Below the pieces are notes generated by a model. It ran no database searches, was not told the DNA's origin, and saw nothing but the letters and a program-made list of their open reading frames with translations. A stretch of 60,991 bases of DNA from Polynucleobacter sp. AP-Latsch-80-C2 (lineage in GTDB: Bacteria > Pseudomonadota > Gammaproteobacteria > Burkholderiales > Burkholderiaceae), in the NCBI RefSeq assembly GCF_018882185.1, contig NZ_JACVOY010000011.1, positions 1 to 60,991 on the forward strand, in the 5' to 3' direction. A program made the position numbers and the translations under genes. Shown in pieces: positions 33,553-42,787 of the stretch (the first letter of the stretch is position 1; each line of letters starts with the position of its first letter).

Positions 33553-34746
33553 TTATTTTGTAAATGCTATACCGCGCTCTTTGAGAGAGGCGACCTGAGT
33601 ATCGCTCAGGCCAATTCCCTTTAATATCTCGTCTGTGTTCGCGCCGATATCCGGGGCAAGACTTCTAATAGATCCCGGTGTACGAGATAACTTCGGAATA
33701 ATGCCAGGCACATCTACCTTAGAGCCATCCTGCATCTGAATCATCTGAATGTTCTCGCGAGCCTTATAGTGCGGATCGGTAGCAATATCAGCAACGGTAT
33801 AAATGCGACCTGCTGGTACCGCTACAGAATCTAATAATTCCAGGGCCTTGTCGGTAGTGACTGTTCTCGCCCATGCACCAATAGCTTGATCTAATTCGGT
33901 GACACGCTGAACGCGACCCTCATTATTTTCTAACTGAGGATCATTACCCAAATCATCGCGCCCAATCATTGTCATCAAGCGTTTAAAAATACTGTCGCCA
34001 TTACCGGCGACCAAAACATAGCCGCCATCAGAACAAAGGTAAGCATTCGTTGGAGCTATACCAGGCAAGGCACTTCCTGCAGCTTGTCGCACTTCACCAA
34101 ATGCACTGTATTCCGGCAACAAACTTTCCATGCAGTTAAACACCGCTTCATACAGTGCAATATCAATGACTTGTCCTTTGCCGCTACTATGGCGCTCCTG
34201 CAATGCCAGCAAAATACCAATCACGCCATGTAAAGACGCCAAGGTATCGCCAATGCTAATACCCACACGTACCGGTACTCTTCCTGGCTCTGCCGTTAAA
34301 TGACGCAAGCCACCCATCGCCTCAGCAACAACACCAAATCCTGGTTTATCACGGTATGGCCCTGTTTGCCCATAACCACTAATACGCAACACAATTAACT
34401 TTGGATTAAGCTCCAATAATTTTTCTGGATCAAGACCCCAACCCTCTAAAGTTCCAGGACGAAAGTTCTCAATCAAGATATCCGCTTCACAAATTAAGGT
34501 TCGCACAATATCTTGTGCTTCAGCTTGCCTTAGATCCAAAGAAAGGGAACGCTTATTGCGTGATTGCACTTGCCACCAGATAGAGGTCCCATCTTTTAGT
34601 AAACGCCATTTGCGCAATGCATCCCCGACTTTAGGCGGCTCGATCTTAATCACATCCGCTCCAAAATCAGCCAATGTTTTAGCTGCGAATGGTCCAGCAA
34701 TTAACTGCCCCATTTCGATCACTTTTAAGTTTGCTAATGGCTCCAT
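33553..34746 (-). CDS. CaiB/BaiF family CoA-transferase
   Basis: This 397-residue family III CoA-transferase has Asp167 in GISIGDTLASLHG as the catalytic aspartate that forms the acyl-anhydride intermediate. RNKRSLSLDL at about 63-72 and ENFRPGTLEGWG are conserved fold marks. It moves CoA from a donor such as succinyl-CoA to a carboxylate. With the HMGL-like enzyme next to it, the pair resembles succinyl-CoA:hydroxymethylglutarate or citramalate/itaconate degradation sets. Confidence 0.9.
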   Translation of the reverse strand: MEPLANLKVIEMGQLIAGPFAAKTLADFGADVIKIEPPKVGDALRKWRLLKDGTSIWWQVQSRNKRSLSLDLRQAEAQDIVRTLICEADILIENFRPGTLEGWGLDPEKLLELNPKLIVLRISGYGQTGPYRDKPGFGVVAEAMGGLRHLTAEPGRVPVRVGISIGDTLASLHGVIGILLALQERHSSGKGQVIDIALYEAVFNCMESLLPEYSAFGEVRQAAGSALPGIAPTNAYLCSDGGYVLVAGNGDSIFKRLMTMIGRDDLGNDPQLENNEGRVQRVTELDQAIGAWARTVTTDKALELLDSVAVPAGRIYTVADIATDPHYKARENIQMIQMQDGSKVDVPGIIPKLSRTPGSIRSLAPDIGANTDEILKGIGLSDTQVASLKERGIAFTK

Positions 34747-34874
34747 GGATTCCCTTGAAATATCCTTTTGCGCAATTTACCTCGCTTAATCCTCCATAAA
34801 ATGGCGACTTGAAGAGGTACTTCACTCATTTCGGGTATTTTAATCTGTTAGCAACAGGACTTAAGCTGCCTCCA

Positions 34875-35483
34875 TCAATCCCTCCAAGAAGGATATTTCT
34901 GCATTACTAAATGAAATAGCCCTGACTCCAGAAATCGACTTAACCATTGCTTTACGTTTATATAGGGCAACTGCTCAAACCTTTGTGAATCAACCATGGA
35001 GAACTGCCTGATAAATGGAAAGATAGCAACGTCTACCCAAGTCATTTGATTGCCCAATAAATACTGGCTTGCTTGTAGCGCCTCCTCCATGGGTTTGAGC
35101 ATCAACGCTTCTGCAGCACTCAATGTCACTTCTGGATTTAACTCGGGATAACGATTGGGATATTTATATTGATCTAGTAGCTTTTTAAACGGTCCATCAT
35201 TTGCATCTACCCATGACTGAGCAATATTCTTATCGACATCGCTCCACTTGTCCGGATCAGATTTTCCTAAAGCCCAGCGCATGATATCCAGACTTTGATC
35301 AATCACTTGCCCCTCGACAAATAAGACTGGAACGGTTCCCTTAGGCGAAGCTAGTAACATCGATTGAGGCTTATTTCTAAGTTCAATCTCTCGGTGCTCC
35401 ACTTGAATACCGGCATATTGCAACGCCATACGCGCCCGCATAGCATATGGACATCTTCGATAGGAATACAAAATTGGCAACAT
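34875..35483 (-). CDS. glutathione S-transferase family protein
   Basis: This 202-residue protein has an N-terminal thioredoxin-like domain with RRCPYAMRAR (about 9-18), where Cys rather than Tyr or Ser is the likely catalytic residue, as in omega/beta-type GSTs. KGTVPVL carries the cis-Pro and DQSLDIMRW binds the glutathione gamma-glutamyl group. A C-terminal helical domain follows. It may act as a thiol transferase or isomerase. It is divergent from the amidohydrolase at 35576. Confidence 0.87.
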   Translation of the reverse strand: MLPILYSYRRCPYAMRARMALQYAGIQVEHREIELRNKPQSMLLASPKGTVPVLFVEGQVIDQSLDIMRWALGKSDPDKWSDVDKNIAQSWVDANDGPFKKLLDQYKYPNRYPELNPEVTLSAAEALMLKPMEEALQASQYLLGNQMTWVDVAIFPFIRQFSMVDSQRFEQLPYINVKQWLSRFLESGLFHLVMQKYPSWRD

Positions 35484-35575
35484 GATTTTGCTATTAGATC
35501 ATCACTATTGGGGTATACCCAAATTCAGTCAAAATCGTGTAATTTATTGTTTCAAGCCTTTCTTTGGAGTTGTAT

Positions 35576-36673
35576 ATGAACCACCGTAGATCATTCCTCA
35601 AAACATCTGGCAAAGCACTTGGTGGATTATTTTTTTGCGGATGTGGCCTAGCCCATTCTGCAGACCTCAAGGATGGCAAACCCAAGCGCATGACTCCAAT
35701 CTTTATCAATGGTAAGCGCATTAAAACCATTGATGTGCATGCTCACTGTATGTTTCAGGATGCGATTGACTTAATGGGGGACGAAGCTAAATCCGTCCCT
35801 CCTCCCACTAAAGGAATACCTGAGCACTTTATTAAAATTGATGAACGTATTAAGGCCATGGAAGCCCAAGGCATTGATATGCAAGTACTGAGTGTTAATC
35901 CCTACTGGTATCGCAAGGATAAAGATACTGCCGCAGAAATCTGCCGCCTCAATAACCTGCATCTGGCTGAGCTCTGCGCAATGCGGCCTGATAAGTTTGC
36001 GGCATTTGCCTCTCTCACTATGCAATATCCAGAATTGGCAGTAGAACAACTTGAAAATGCGATCAAGAACCAAGGCTTATGTGGTGCCGCGATTGGTGGC
36101 AGCGTTTTAGGCCAAGATTTTTCAGACCCCAAATACCATCCAGTGCTTGCTAAAGCCCAAGAGCTGAATGTCACCCTTTTTATTCACCCACAAAGCACCC
36201 CACAACTAGCACAGCGCTTTAAAGGAAACGGCTGGATGTCTAATGTCATTGGCAATCCACTAGACACCACTATCGCATTACAACACCTCATCTACGAAGG
36301 TGTACTCGATAAGTATCCTAAGTTGAAAATATTGGCAGCCCATGGCGGCGGGTTCTTAGGCTCTTATGCGCCACGCATGGACCATAGTTGTTTTGTATCT
36401 CCGCAAAACTGCGACCCCAATATTGTGCTCAAGAAAAAGCCGACTGAATATCTCAATCAACTCTACTTTGATTCATTGGTATTTACGCCAGAAGCGCTGC
36501 GTCATCTTGTAGCTCAGGTAGGCGCTAGTCAAATTGTGATTGGAACCGATCACCCTATTCCATGGGAAGAATACCCAGTTGAGCATGTCATGGCTACACC
36601 GGGATTAAGCAATGCTGACCGCGTTGCCATACTTGGTGGCAACGCTGCCAAATTATTAAACCTCAAGACTTAA
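35576..36673 (+). CDS. exported amidohydrolase, ACMSD/amidohydrolase-2 family
   Basis: This is about 365 residues from the ATG at 35576, which has TTTGGAG 7 bases upstream. The leader MNHRRSFLKTSG is a twin-arginine signal (RRSFLK), so a folded, metal-loaded enzyme is exported. The amidohydrolase-2 fold shows His55-x-His57 (DVHAHC), LFIHPQS, LAAHGGGFLGSY and GTDHPIPW. Family members include ACMS decarboxylase and gamma-resorcylate decarboxylase, so it may decarboxylate or hydrolyse an aromatic-type acid in the periplasm. It faces two Bug receptors that could import the product. Confidence 0.85.
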   Translation: MNHRRSFLKTSGKALGGLFFCGCGLAHSADLKDGKPKRMTPIFINGKRIKTIDVHAHCMFQDAIDLMGDEAKSVPPPTKGIPEHFIKIDERIKAMEAQGIDMQVLSVNPYWYRKDKDTAAEICRLNNLHLAELCAMRPDKFAAFASLTMQYPELAVEQLENAIKNQGLCGAAIGGSVLGQDFSDPKYHPVLAKAQELNVTLFIHPQSTPQLAQRFKGNGWMSNVIGNPLDTTIALQHLIYEGVLDKYPKLKILAAHGGGFLGSYAPRMDHSCFVSPQNCDPNIVLKKKPTEYLNQLYFDSLVFTPEALRHLVAQVGASQIVIGTDHPIPWEEYPVEHVMATPGLSNADRVAILGGNAAKLLNLKT

Positions 36674-36682
36674 TTGATCACT

Positions 36683-36709
36683 ACTAGAGTAAGCAGCACT
36701 TACTCTAGT
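36683..36709. terminator. convergent hairpin
   Basis: A perfect 11-bp inverted repeat ACTAGAGTAAG/CTTACTCTAGT with a 5-nt loop lies between the amidohydrolase stop and the Bug gene and includes the last Bug codons. Neither strand has a long T-run, so termination efficiency is uncertain. Confidence 0.55.
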
Positions 36710-37686
36710 TGAATATTGTTGTCCTTGATGACTTTGGCCCACTTAGCAGATTCTTGATTTAGAAACACACCAAACTGAGCCGGTGAGCTCGCGACTACCT
36801 CATTGCCCTGCTCAGCCATACGCGCCTGAACCGCAGGATTTTTTAGGGCCTGTGCAAATGCATTATTGATCTTGTCAATAATCGGTGCTGGTGTACCCGC
36901 TGGTACTAATACACCCACCCAAGAACTCACATCAAAATTAGTCAGCCCTTGTTCGTTTGCTGTGGGTACTTGTGGCAAAGCAGGAGTACGCTTTTTACCC
37001 AGCACTGCCAAGGCCTTTAAGTTACCACCCTTAATTTGTGGGACTGTAATCACCGCACCCAAAATCGTAATATCGGTCTCGCCACCAATCGTTGCGGTGA
37101 GCGCTGGACCACCCCCCTTGTAAGGGACGTGCGTCATACCAATACCAAGATTTGCTTTAAGTAACTCCGCAGCCAGTTGCCCTGAACTACCAGCGCCTCC
37201 GCTAGAAAAATTGATGCCGTTTGGTCTTGTTTTAGATAACTCAGTCAACTCACGTAAATTATTGGCAGGCAACTTATTACCCGCAACAACTACCAAAGGA
37301 ATCTTGACGAGTTCTGTGACGGGCGCAAGATCCTTAAAGGAATCGAAAGGTAAGTTTTTATAGACGTGCGGGTTTACTGCAAAGGTGTCATACACCATCA
37401 AGATGGTGTAACCATCGGGCGCAGACTTAGCAACAAAGTTTGCCCCAATCGTACCGCCAGCACCTGGCTTACTTTCAATCACAATGGTTTGTCCCAAAAT
37501 TTCTTGGAGGGTGGGTGCCAACATACGAGCCATAGTATCCACAGCACCACCCACAGCCAAAGGATTAATAATCCGAATGGGTTTATTGGGGTATGAACTT
37601 ACTTCCTTATTTTGCGCATTTGCTAAACCGATTGCACAAATAAGAATGAGCGGAACACCAATTACTTTTTTAAATATCGGATTCAT
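36700..37686 (-). CDS. Bug/TctC-family periplasmic solute receptor
   Basis: This 328-residue receptor has a signal peptide ending LANA. The ligand loop is unusual, IINPLAVGGAVDTMAR, with Leu-Ala-Val where most have Phe-x-Pro/Ala. The rest is standard (IESKPGAGGTIG, PDGYTILM). It starts 1 bp after the stop of a second Bug gene (TAATATG), so two receptors are made from one mRNA at the end of the CoA-transferase/BadI/BadH-like run. Confidence 0.9.
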   Translation of the reverse strand: MNPIFKKVIGVPLILICAIGLANAQNKEVSSYPNKPIRIINPLAVGGAVDTMARMLAPTLQEILGQTIVIESKPGAGGTIGANFVAKSAPDGYTILMVYDTFAVNPHVYKNLPFDSFKDLAPVTELVKIPLVVVAGNKLPANNLRELTELSKTRPNGINFSSGGAGSSGQLAAELLKANLGIGMTHVPYKGGGPALTATIGGETDITILGAVITVPQIKGGNLKALAVLGKKRTPALPQVPTANEQGLTNFDVSSWVGVLVPAGTPAPIIDKINNAFAQALKNPAVQARMAEQGNEVVASSPAQFGVFLNQESAKWAKVIKDNNIQLE

Positions 37687-37687
37687 A

Positions 37688-38686
37688 TTAGTCTGCCTTT
37701 ATATTGCCGTCTTTGACGATCTTGCTTAAGCGTTGCATTTCTTTTTGAAAGTAGATATTGCTTTCTGCTGGAGTTGCTATGGTCATCACTTCACCGCCAT
37801 CACTTGCAACTTTTTCTTTAAAAGCACTCGATGCCACCACTTGCTCCAGTGCCTTACCCAACTTATTGAGAATAGGTGCGGGTACACCTGTTGGCGCCCA
37901 TACTGCATAGACAATCGACATCTCATAGCCCTTTAGATTACCTGCCTCTTCAATTGTCGGAACGTCTGGTAGGAGTTTGGCGCGGGCTGGGCCTGTAGTA
38001 CCCAGAGCAATGAGCTTGCCGGATTTAACATGAGGTAAGGCAAGGCCAAACGCAGAAAAGCTCATTGGGACTTGACCTCCCAAAGTATCCGTGATTGCTG
38101 GACCTCCTCCCTTATAGGGAATGTGCATTATTTTGATGCCGGCTTGACTAGTAAAGAGTGCGCCCGCTAAATGACTAGCGCTGCCATTGCCAAAGGTTGC
38201 ATAAGAAAGCGCATCCGGCTCTTTCTTAGCTAAAGCTATCAACTCTGCAATATTTTTGGCTGGCAAATTGGGATTGGCTACTAATAACATTGGGACCGAT
38301 GCCACAACTGCCAAAGGCATGATGTCCTTTTCTGTGGAATAAGGAGTTTTGCCATACATGGTTGGATTAATCGCATGCGATGTCACCGACTGGAACATCA
38401 AGGTGTAACCATCGGGCGCTGCCTTGGCTACCGCGTCAGCGCCGATCATGCCATTTGCGCCGCCACGATTTTCTACTACCACTTGCTGCCCCAGAATTGC
38501 GCCGAGTTGATTGGCCACTGTACGTCCTAGCGTATCGGCAAAGCCGCCAACTGGCCAAGTAATAATGAGCTTGATGGGTTTATTAGGATAAGTATCTGCT
38601 TGAGCCCATGCCTTTGCTTGGAATACTCCAAGCAAAGCAAGAACCAGCAGCAAGGACTTACCTCTTTTGCTTAAGGCTAACTGCAT
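37688..38686 (-). CDS. Bug/TctC-family periplasmic solute receptor
   Basis: This 332-residue receptor has a signal peptide to about residue 28 (AWAQA). The ligand loop is IITWPVGGFADTLGR, VENRGGANGMIG follows, and PDGYTLMF closes the first domain. Trp in the loop replaces the common Pro-Phe and may favour an aromatic or alicyclic acid (inference). A GGAGGAG site precedes the ATG. It is encoded between the CoA-transferase and a second Bug receptor, in one transcript direction. Confidence 0.9.
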   Translation of the reverse strand: MQLALSKRGKSLLLVLALLGVFQAKAWAQADTYPNKPIKLIITWPVGGFADTLGRTVANQLGAILGQQVVVENRGGANGMIGADAVAKAAPDGYTLMFQSVTSHAINPTMYGKTPYSTEKDIMPLAVVASVPMLLVANPNLPAKNIAELIALAKKEPDALSYATFGNGSASHLAGALFTSQAGIKIMHIPYKGGGPAITDTLGGQVPMSFSAFGLALPHVKSGKLIALGTTGPARAKLLPDVPTIEEAGNLKGYEMSIVYAVWAPTGVPAPILNKLGKALEQVVASSAFKEKVASDGGEVMTIATPAESNIYFQKEMQRLSKIVKDGNIKAD

Positions 38687-38716
38687 TTTGACTCCTCCAT
38701 CCCTTTAATATGGGAT

Positions 38717-39946
38717 TTATTGAATTACTTTTTTATTTTTTAAATTACTTAATTCGCTATCACTTAAACCTAGGAACTGCCTCAAGATTAAATCGGTATG
38801 CTCGCCCAACATCGGGGGGGCTTGTTTCTTGCTATTAGTCGAACCATGCATCTTCAAAGGAGATGCTAAAGACTTGAACTTACCTGCTTTACCATGCTCA
38901 ATCTCAAGAACCATTTCTTTTGCGGCCGTTTGTTCTGAAGCGAGAGCCTGACTTACCGTATTGACTCTTCCAATCGGAATGCCATTGGATCTACATAAAT
39001 CAATGAGCTCATCACTCAAAAAGGTCTTGAGTTTTTCAGCTAGCAAGTCATCAATCAGATCGCGATTTTGTACCCGCGCCGAATTGGTCTTGAATCGAAC
39101 GTCTTCCACCCACTCAAGCTGACCTAAGAGCTTAGACAGTTGAGCAAATTGCTTATCGTTACCTACTGCCAGCGCAACCATGCCATCTAAGCAATGGTAA
39201 GTTGTATAGGGAACAATCGTAGGATGTCCATTGCCATAGCGCCCAGATTCTTTTCCAGTAGCAAGATGACTATTGCCAACGTTGGCCAATAAAGCGATTG
39301 AGGTATCAAACAAAGAGACCTCAACTGCCTGTCCTTTGCCCGTTCTATAGCGCGCTAGCAATGCTGCTTGAATTGCATTGGCTGCCATCATGCCAGTAGC
39401 CAAATCGACGATTGCAACGCCATACTTAGTCGGGTCACCATCGACTGTTCCAGCAATACTCATTAATCCAGATTCAGCTTGCAAGATAAAGTCATAGCCA
39501 GGTAATCCCGATTGAGATCCAGCACTGCCATAACCGGTGATTGAGCAACGCACTAAAGTGGAAGCATTCTTCTCAAACCAAGCAGAGTCAAACCCCCACT
39601 TATCGAGCGTGCCACTTTTAAAGTTCTCTATCAGCACATCAAACTGGGGTATGAGCTGAGCAAGCAATTGCTTCCCATCAGCGCTAGAGAAGTCAATGGC
39701 AATGCCCTGCTTATTACGATTGCAACCTAAGAAATATGCTGACTCGCCTTCCAAGAATGGAGGACCCCAGGCGCGGGTGTCATCACCACCTCCTGGTGAC
39801 TCCACTTTGACAACCTCCGCCCCAAGATCACCCAAAAGCTGTCCGCACCATGGGCCCGCTAAAACGCGACTGAGATCCAGTACTTTTAGTCCCGCTAGCG
39901 CGCCTTCGTTCTGAGTTGAAGAATCAGACTGAACACTGTGGTTCAT
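38717..39946 (-). CDS. CaiB/BaiF family CoA-transferase
   Basis: This 409-residue family III CoA-transferase has catalytic Asp181 in GVAIVDLATGM, RNKQGIAIDFS at about 77-87 and ENFKSGTLDKWG. It probably activates the acid brought in by the nearby Bug receptors to its CoA ester. It starts 11 bp after the stop of the BadI-like gene, so the two are in one operon. It is not closely similar to the transferase at 33553. Confidence 0.9.
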   Translation of the reverse strand: MNHSVQSDSSTQNEGALAGLKVLDLSRVLAGPWCGQLLGDLGAEVVKVESPGGGDDTRAWGPPFLEGESAYFLGCNRNKQGIAIDFSSADGKQLLAQLIPQFDVLIENFKSGTLDKWGFDSAWFEKNASTLVRCSITGYGSAGSQSGLPGYDFILQAESGLMSIAGTVDGDPTKYGVAIVDLATGMMAANAIQAALLARYRTGKGQAVEVSLFDTSIALLANVGNSHLATGKESGRYGNGHPTIVPYTTYHCLDGMVALAVGNDKQFAQLSKLLGQLEWVEDVRFKTNSARVQNRDLIDDLLAEKLKTFLSDELIDLCRSNGIPIGRVNTVSQALASEQTAAKEMVLEIEHGKAGKFKSLASPLKMHGSTNSKKQAPPMLGEHTDLILRQFLGLSDSELSNLKNKKVIQ

Positions 39947-39957
39947 GACGCTGACCT

Positions 39958-40836
39958 CTAGTCCCGCATATCAGGAGGCGCGTTCAAATTCTTTCTAAAT
40001 CCATCCATGTAATCTTCGAGCGCAGCCTTATTCTTCAATCTAAATTGCTGGAAGTCTGGTTTACGTCCTTCGAGGAAGGCATTCATACCCTCGAGACTTT
40101 CTTCTGAACCCCATACATAAGCAAGCAATTCCATACCATGCTGCCAAGAAGCATACAGTTGGTCAGATTCAAAGTTCAAGCTCTTCTTCGTCATGCGAAT
40201 GGTTTGCGAACTATTGCTCTTAATGTTTTCACACCAAGCCAATGTTTCAGTTAACAGGTCTGCCTCAGGTACACACTTATTAATCAGGCCAATGCTTTCG
40301 GCATCTTTTGCATTGAAGCGCTTGGCCAAGAAAATCATTTCGCGAGCAATGCGCTCACCTACAATGCGCGGCAAGTATTGTGTTGCGCCCACTGTTGGGC
40401 ATGCCCCAACCTTGGCGCCCGTTTGTCCAAAGACTGATTTTTCGGAGCCAATGACCAAGTCGCACCAGAGTGCCAACTCATGTCCACCACCAACGCACCA
40501 GCCATTGACCATGGCGATTACCGGAATTGGAATACCGCGAATAGCCATTGCCAAACCTAACATCCGATCATTCCACATCGATCCGTTAGTAAAGGTAAGG
40601 CGTTTCATTGCATAGAAGTCACCACCAGCTGAAAAGGCCTTATCGCCGGCTCCGGTAAAAACGATACAAGCGATGGAAGGATCTTCTCTGGTCAACTTAA
40701 CCGCATCAATCATCTCATCCAAAGTCTGCTCTCTAAAAGCATTTAACACTCTTGGGCGATTGATGGTGATCCATGCCACCTGGTCTTTTACTTCAAAGAG
40801 AATATCCTTGTAAGGCTTTTCTGGCTTGATGCTCAT
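39958..40836 (-). CDS. crotonase-fold enzyme, BadI/MenB-like
   Basis: This is about 292 residues; the second of two tandem ATGs has the better GGAG spacing. It is an enoyl-CoA hydratase superfamily member whose strings follow the MenB/BadI branch: KAFSAGGD, NGWCVGGGHELALWCDL (oxyanion Gly), FGQTGAKVG, and a C-terminal EGMNAFLEGRKPDF. BadI is 2-ketocyclohexanecarboxyl-CoA hydrolase, which opens an alicyclic ring; MenB closes one. No menaquinone genes are here, and a BadH-like dehydrogenase lies next upstream, which favours a ring-cleavage role. A simple hydratase is the alternative. Confidence 0.8.
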   Translation of the reverse strand: MSIKPEKPYKDILFEVKDQVAWITINRPRVLNAFREQTLDEMIDAVKLTREDPSIACIVFTGAGDKAFSAGGDFYAMKRLTFTNGSMWNDRMLGLAMAIRGIPIPVIAMVNGWCVGGGHELALWCDLVIGSEKSVFGQTGAKVGACPTVGATQYLPRIVGERIAREMIFLAKRFNAKDAESIGLINKCVPEADLLTETLAWCENIKSNSSQTIRMTKKSLNFESDQLYASWQHGMELLAYVWGSEESLEGMNAFLEGRKPDFQQFRLKNKAALEDYMDGFRKNLNAPPDMRD

Positions 40837-40909
40837 CATGTCTCCGTTGTATTTTTTAATAATTATTTACAAATAAATATAAAGAAATTTATTCCTCTAC
40901 GTAAATAAT

Positions 40910-40927
40910 ACCCAAAAAAAATTGGGT
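40910..40927 (-). terminator. weak hairpin
   Basis: A 6-bp stem ACCCAA/TTGGGT with an all-A/T loop is followed on the minus strand by ATTATTT. It lies 55 bp beyond the SDR stop and may attenuate the transcript before the BadI-like gene. The surrounding 140 bp are very AT-rich and could hold a promoter. Confidence 0.3.
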
Positions 40928-40981
40928 TTGGTTTTATTTAAATGTACGGATAAGTTTGGACCAGAAATATCTCAGATTGAC

Positions 40982-41710
40982 TTAACTCGCGTTACTCAAA
41001 CCTACCGTCATACCACCGCATACGTAGAGTGTTTGGCCAGTCACAAAGCTAGCGCGATCATCCATCAAATACGCTGCTGCATGCGCAATATCTTCCGGCT
41101 GGCCCATTCTTTTGACGGGAATACTCTCAATAATCTTGATTGTTTTTGGTGCGCCGGGCGGATTGCCTGAGGTAAATAATTCTGTTGCAATGGGGCCAGG
41201 TCCGATAGCGTTTACCGTAATACCGAATTGCGCTAATTCCAAAGCCCAGGTTCTAGTCATGCCCAACACACCTGCTTTGGTTGCAGCGTACGCTGTTCGC
41301 TCTTCTTTGCCCAGTGCTGCACGGCTAGCAATGCTCACAATTCTTCCGAAATTGGCTTTGCGCATATAGGGCAACAAAGACTGAGCCAATACCATTGGCG
41401 CCTTAAGATTGAGGGCATAGACTGCATCAAAGTCTGCCTCAGTCACATCCTCCAGTGCACCCGGCTTAATCATGCCGGCGTTATTCACCAGTCGAAGCAC
41501 TTTGGTGCGCCCAGCAATCTCTTGAACCAACTGAGTAACAGCTTTGCTATCCGTCACATCAATACAATGAAACTCTTCATCTTCCAATAGGGCGGCTGGC
41601 GCCGCCTTATCAAAGTTAATGACGCGATAGCCGTCTTGGGTCAATCGAGTTGCAATCGCTCTGCCGATGCCACGACTAGCACCTGTAATGAGTACGTTCT
41701 TCTTATTCAC
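40982..41710 (-). CDS. short-chain dehydrogenase/reductase, BadH/FabG-like
   Basis: This 242-residue SDR starts with GTG. The NAD(P) site TGASRGIGR is at about 9-17, NNAG at about 76-79, catalytic Tyr141-x3-Lys145 in AYAATKAG with a Ser at about 126-129, and PGPI in the substrate loop. No Arg/Lys pattern for NADPH stands out after the second strand (Asp34 in INFDKA favours NAD). Next to the BadI-like gene it could be a 2-hydroxycyclohexanecarboxyl-CoA dehydrogenase-type enzyme (inference). Confidence 0.85.
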   Translation of the reverse strand: MNKKNVLITGASRGIGRAIATRLTQDGYRVINFDKAAPAALLEDEEFHCIDVTDSKAVTQLVQEIAGRTKVLRLVNNAGMIKPGALEDVTEADFDAVYALNLKAPMVLAQSLLPYMRKANFGRIVSIASRAALGKEERTAYAATKAGVLGMTRTWALELAQFGITVNAIGPGPIATELFTSGNPPGAPKTIKIIESIPVKRMGQPEDIAHAAAYLMDDRASFVTGQTLYVCGGMTVGLSNAS

Positions 41711-41753
41711 GGAAACTTTACTTTCAAGAATTGTTTAAATGAAATGGTCAGCC

Positions 41754-42722
41754 TTAATCAACTGTAGCGCCTGAGGTTTTTACAACCCTCTCCCACTTCT
41801 GGGTATCGCTTGAAATCAATTTTCCAAAATCTTCAGGAGTACCGGGGATTGGGGTTCCGCCCAGCTCAGATAAACGCTTCTGAATTTTAGGATCTGCGAG
41901 TAATTGATTCACCGCCACATTCAGTTTTTCCACAATTTCGCGTGGTGTGCCTTTAGGAGCACTCACTCCAAACCAAGCGCTAGCCTCATACCCTGGAACA
42001 GTCTCAGCAACCGTTGGGACGTTTGGTAGAGATGTTTCACGCATGGATGTAGTGACCGCCAAGGCACGTATACGGCCATCCTTAATAAAGCCAGATGAAG
42101 ATGGCAAGTTATCGAACATGACTTGTACTTGTCCTGCAATCAAATCATTCAATGCTGGGCCCGCTCCCTTGTAAGGAATGTGAGCCATCTTGCATCCTGT
42201 CATGATCTTAAATAACTCACCGGATAAATGAATCGAAGATCCGCTACCCGAGGAAGCCATATTGACTTTAGTTGGATTAGCTTTGCAGTAGGCAATAAAT
42301 TCTTCTACGTTCTTCACTGGCAAAGCAGCCGTGACCACCATCACATTAGGGGTGCGCACTACACCCGCAACTGGAACAGTATCGTTAATGAAATTAAATG
42401 ATAGTGTTTTATATAAAGAAGCATTAATGGCATTTGCTGGATTGGTCATATTGAGCGTGTAGCCATCAGGTGCTGAGCGAACCACGTATTCAGTACCAAT
42501 GTTATTTCCGCCGCCTGGCTTATTTTCAACAAGCACGGTTTGCCCAAGCTTTTCAGATAAGCCTTGCGCAATAATGCGCGCCAAAATATCAGTAGTGCCA
42601 CCGGGAGACCAAGCCACAATCAATTTAATCGGCTTTTCAGGATAAGGAGCTGCGATAGCAACGCCTGAAATTACCACCAAACTACTCAACAACACCAACC
42701 AGAAACGGGAGAATTTCAGCAT
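41754..42722 (-). CDS. Bug/TctC-family periplasmic solute receptor
   Basis: This 322-residue receptor has a signal peptide to about residue 24 (AIAA). The ligand loop is IVAWSPGGTTDILAR, then VENKPGGGNNIG and PDGYTLNM. The mid-domain string HIPYKGAGPALNDLIAG is typical. It lies 43 bp upstream of the SDR gene and 65 bp downstream of an amidase gene, all leftward, so it may serve either module. Confidence 0.9.
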   Translation of the reverse strand: MLKFSRFWLVLLSSLVVISGVAIAAPYPEKPIKLIVAWSPGGTTDILARIIAQGLSEKLGQTVLVENKPGGGNNIGTEYVVRSAPDGYTLNMTNPANAINASLYKTLSFNFINDTVPVAGVVRTPNVMVVTAALPVKNVEEFIAYCKANPTKVNMASSGSGSSIHLSGELFKIMTGCKMAHIPYKGAGPALNDLIAGQVQVMFDNLPSSSGFIKDGRIRALAVTTSMRETSLPNVPTVAETVPGYEASAWFGVSAPKGTPREIVEKLNVAVNQLLADPKIQKRLSELGGTPIPGTPEDFGKLISSDTQKWERVVKTSGATVD

Positions 42723-42787
42723 TTTTTAATACTCCTTTTATTCACAATGTGTTTGATGCATTTAGTGCTTATTTCTAAATCCCTGAA

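Noticed and set aside
40193..40615. 140-codon plus-strand open frame
   Set aside because: Antisense to the BadI-like gene with its full crotonase motifs; its composition is that of a shadow frame.
40836..40982. MenB role for the crotonase at 39958
   Set aside because: No menaquinone gene is in the window, and the neighbours are a CoA-transferase, an SDR and Bug receptors.
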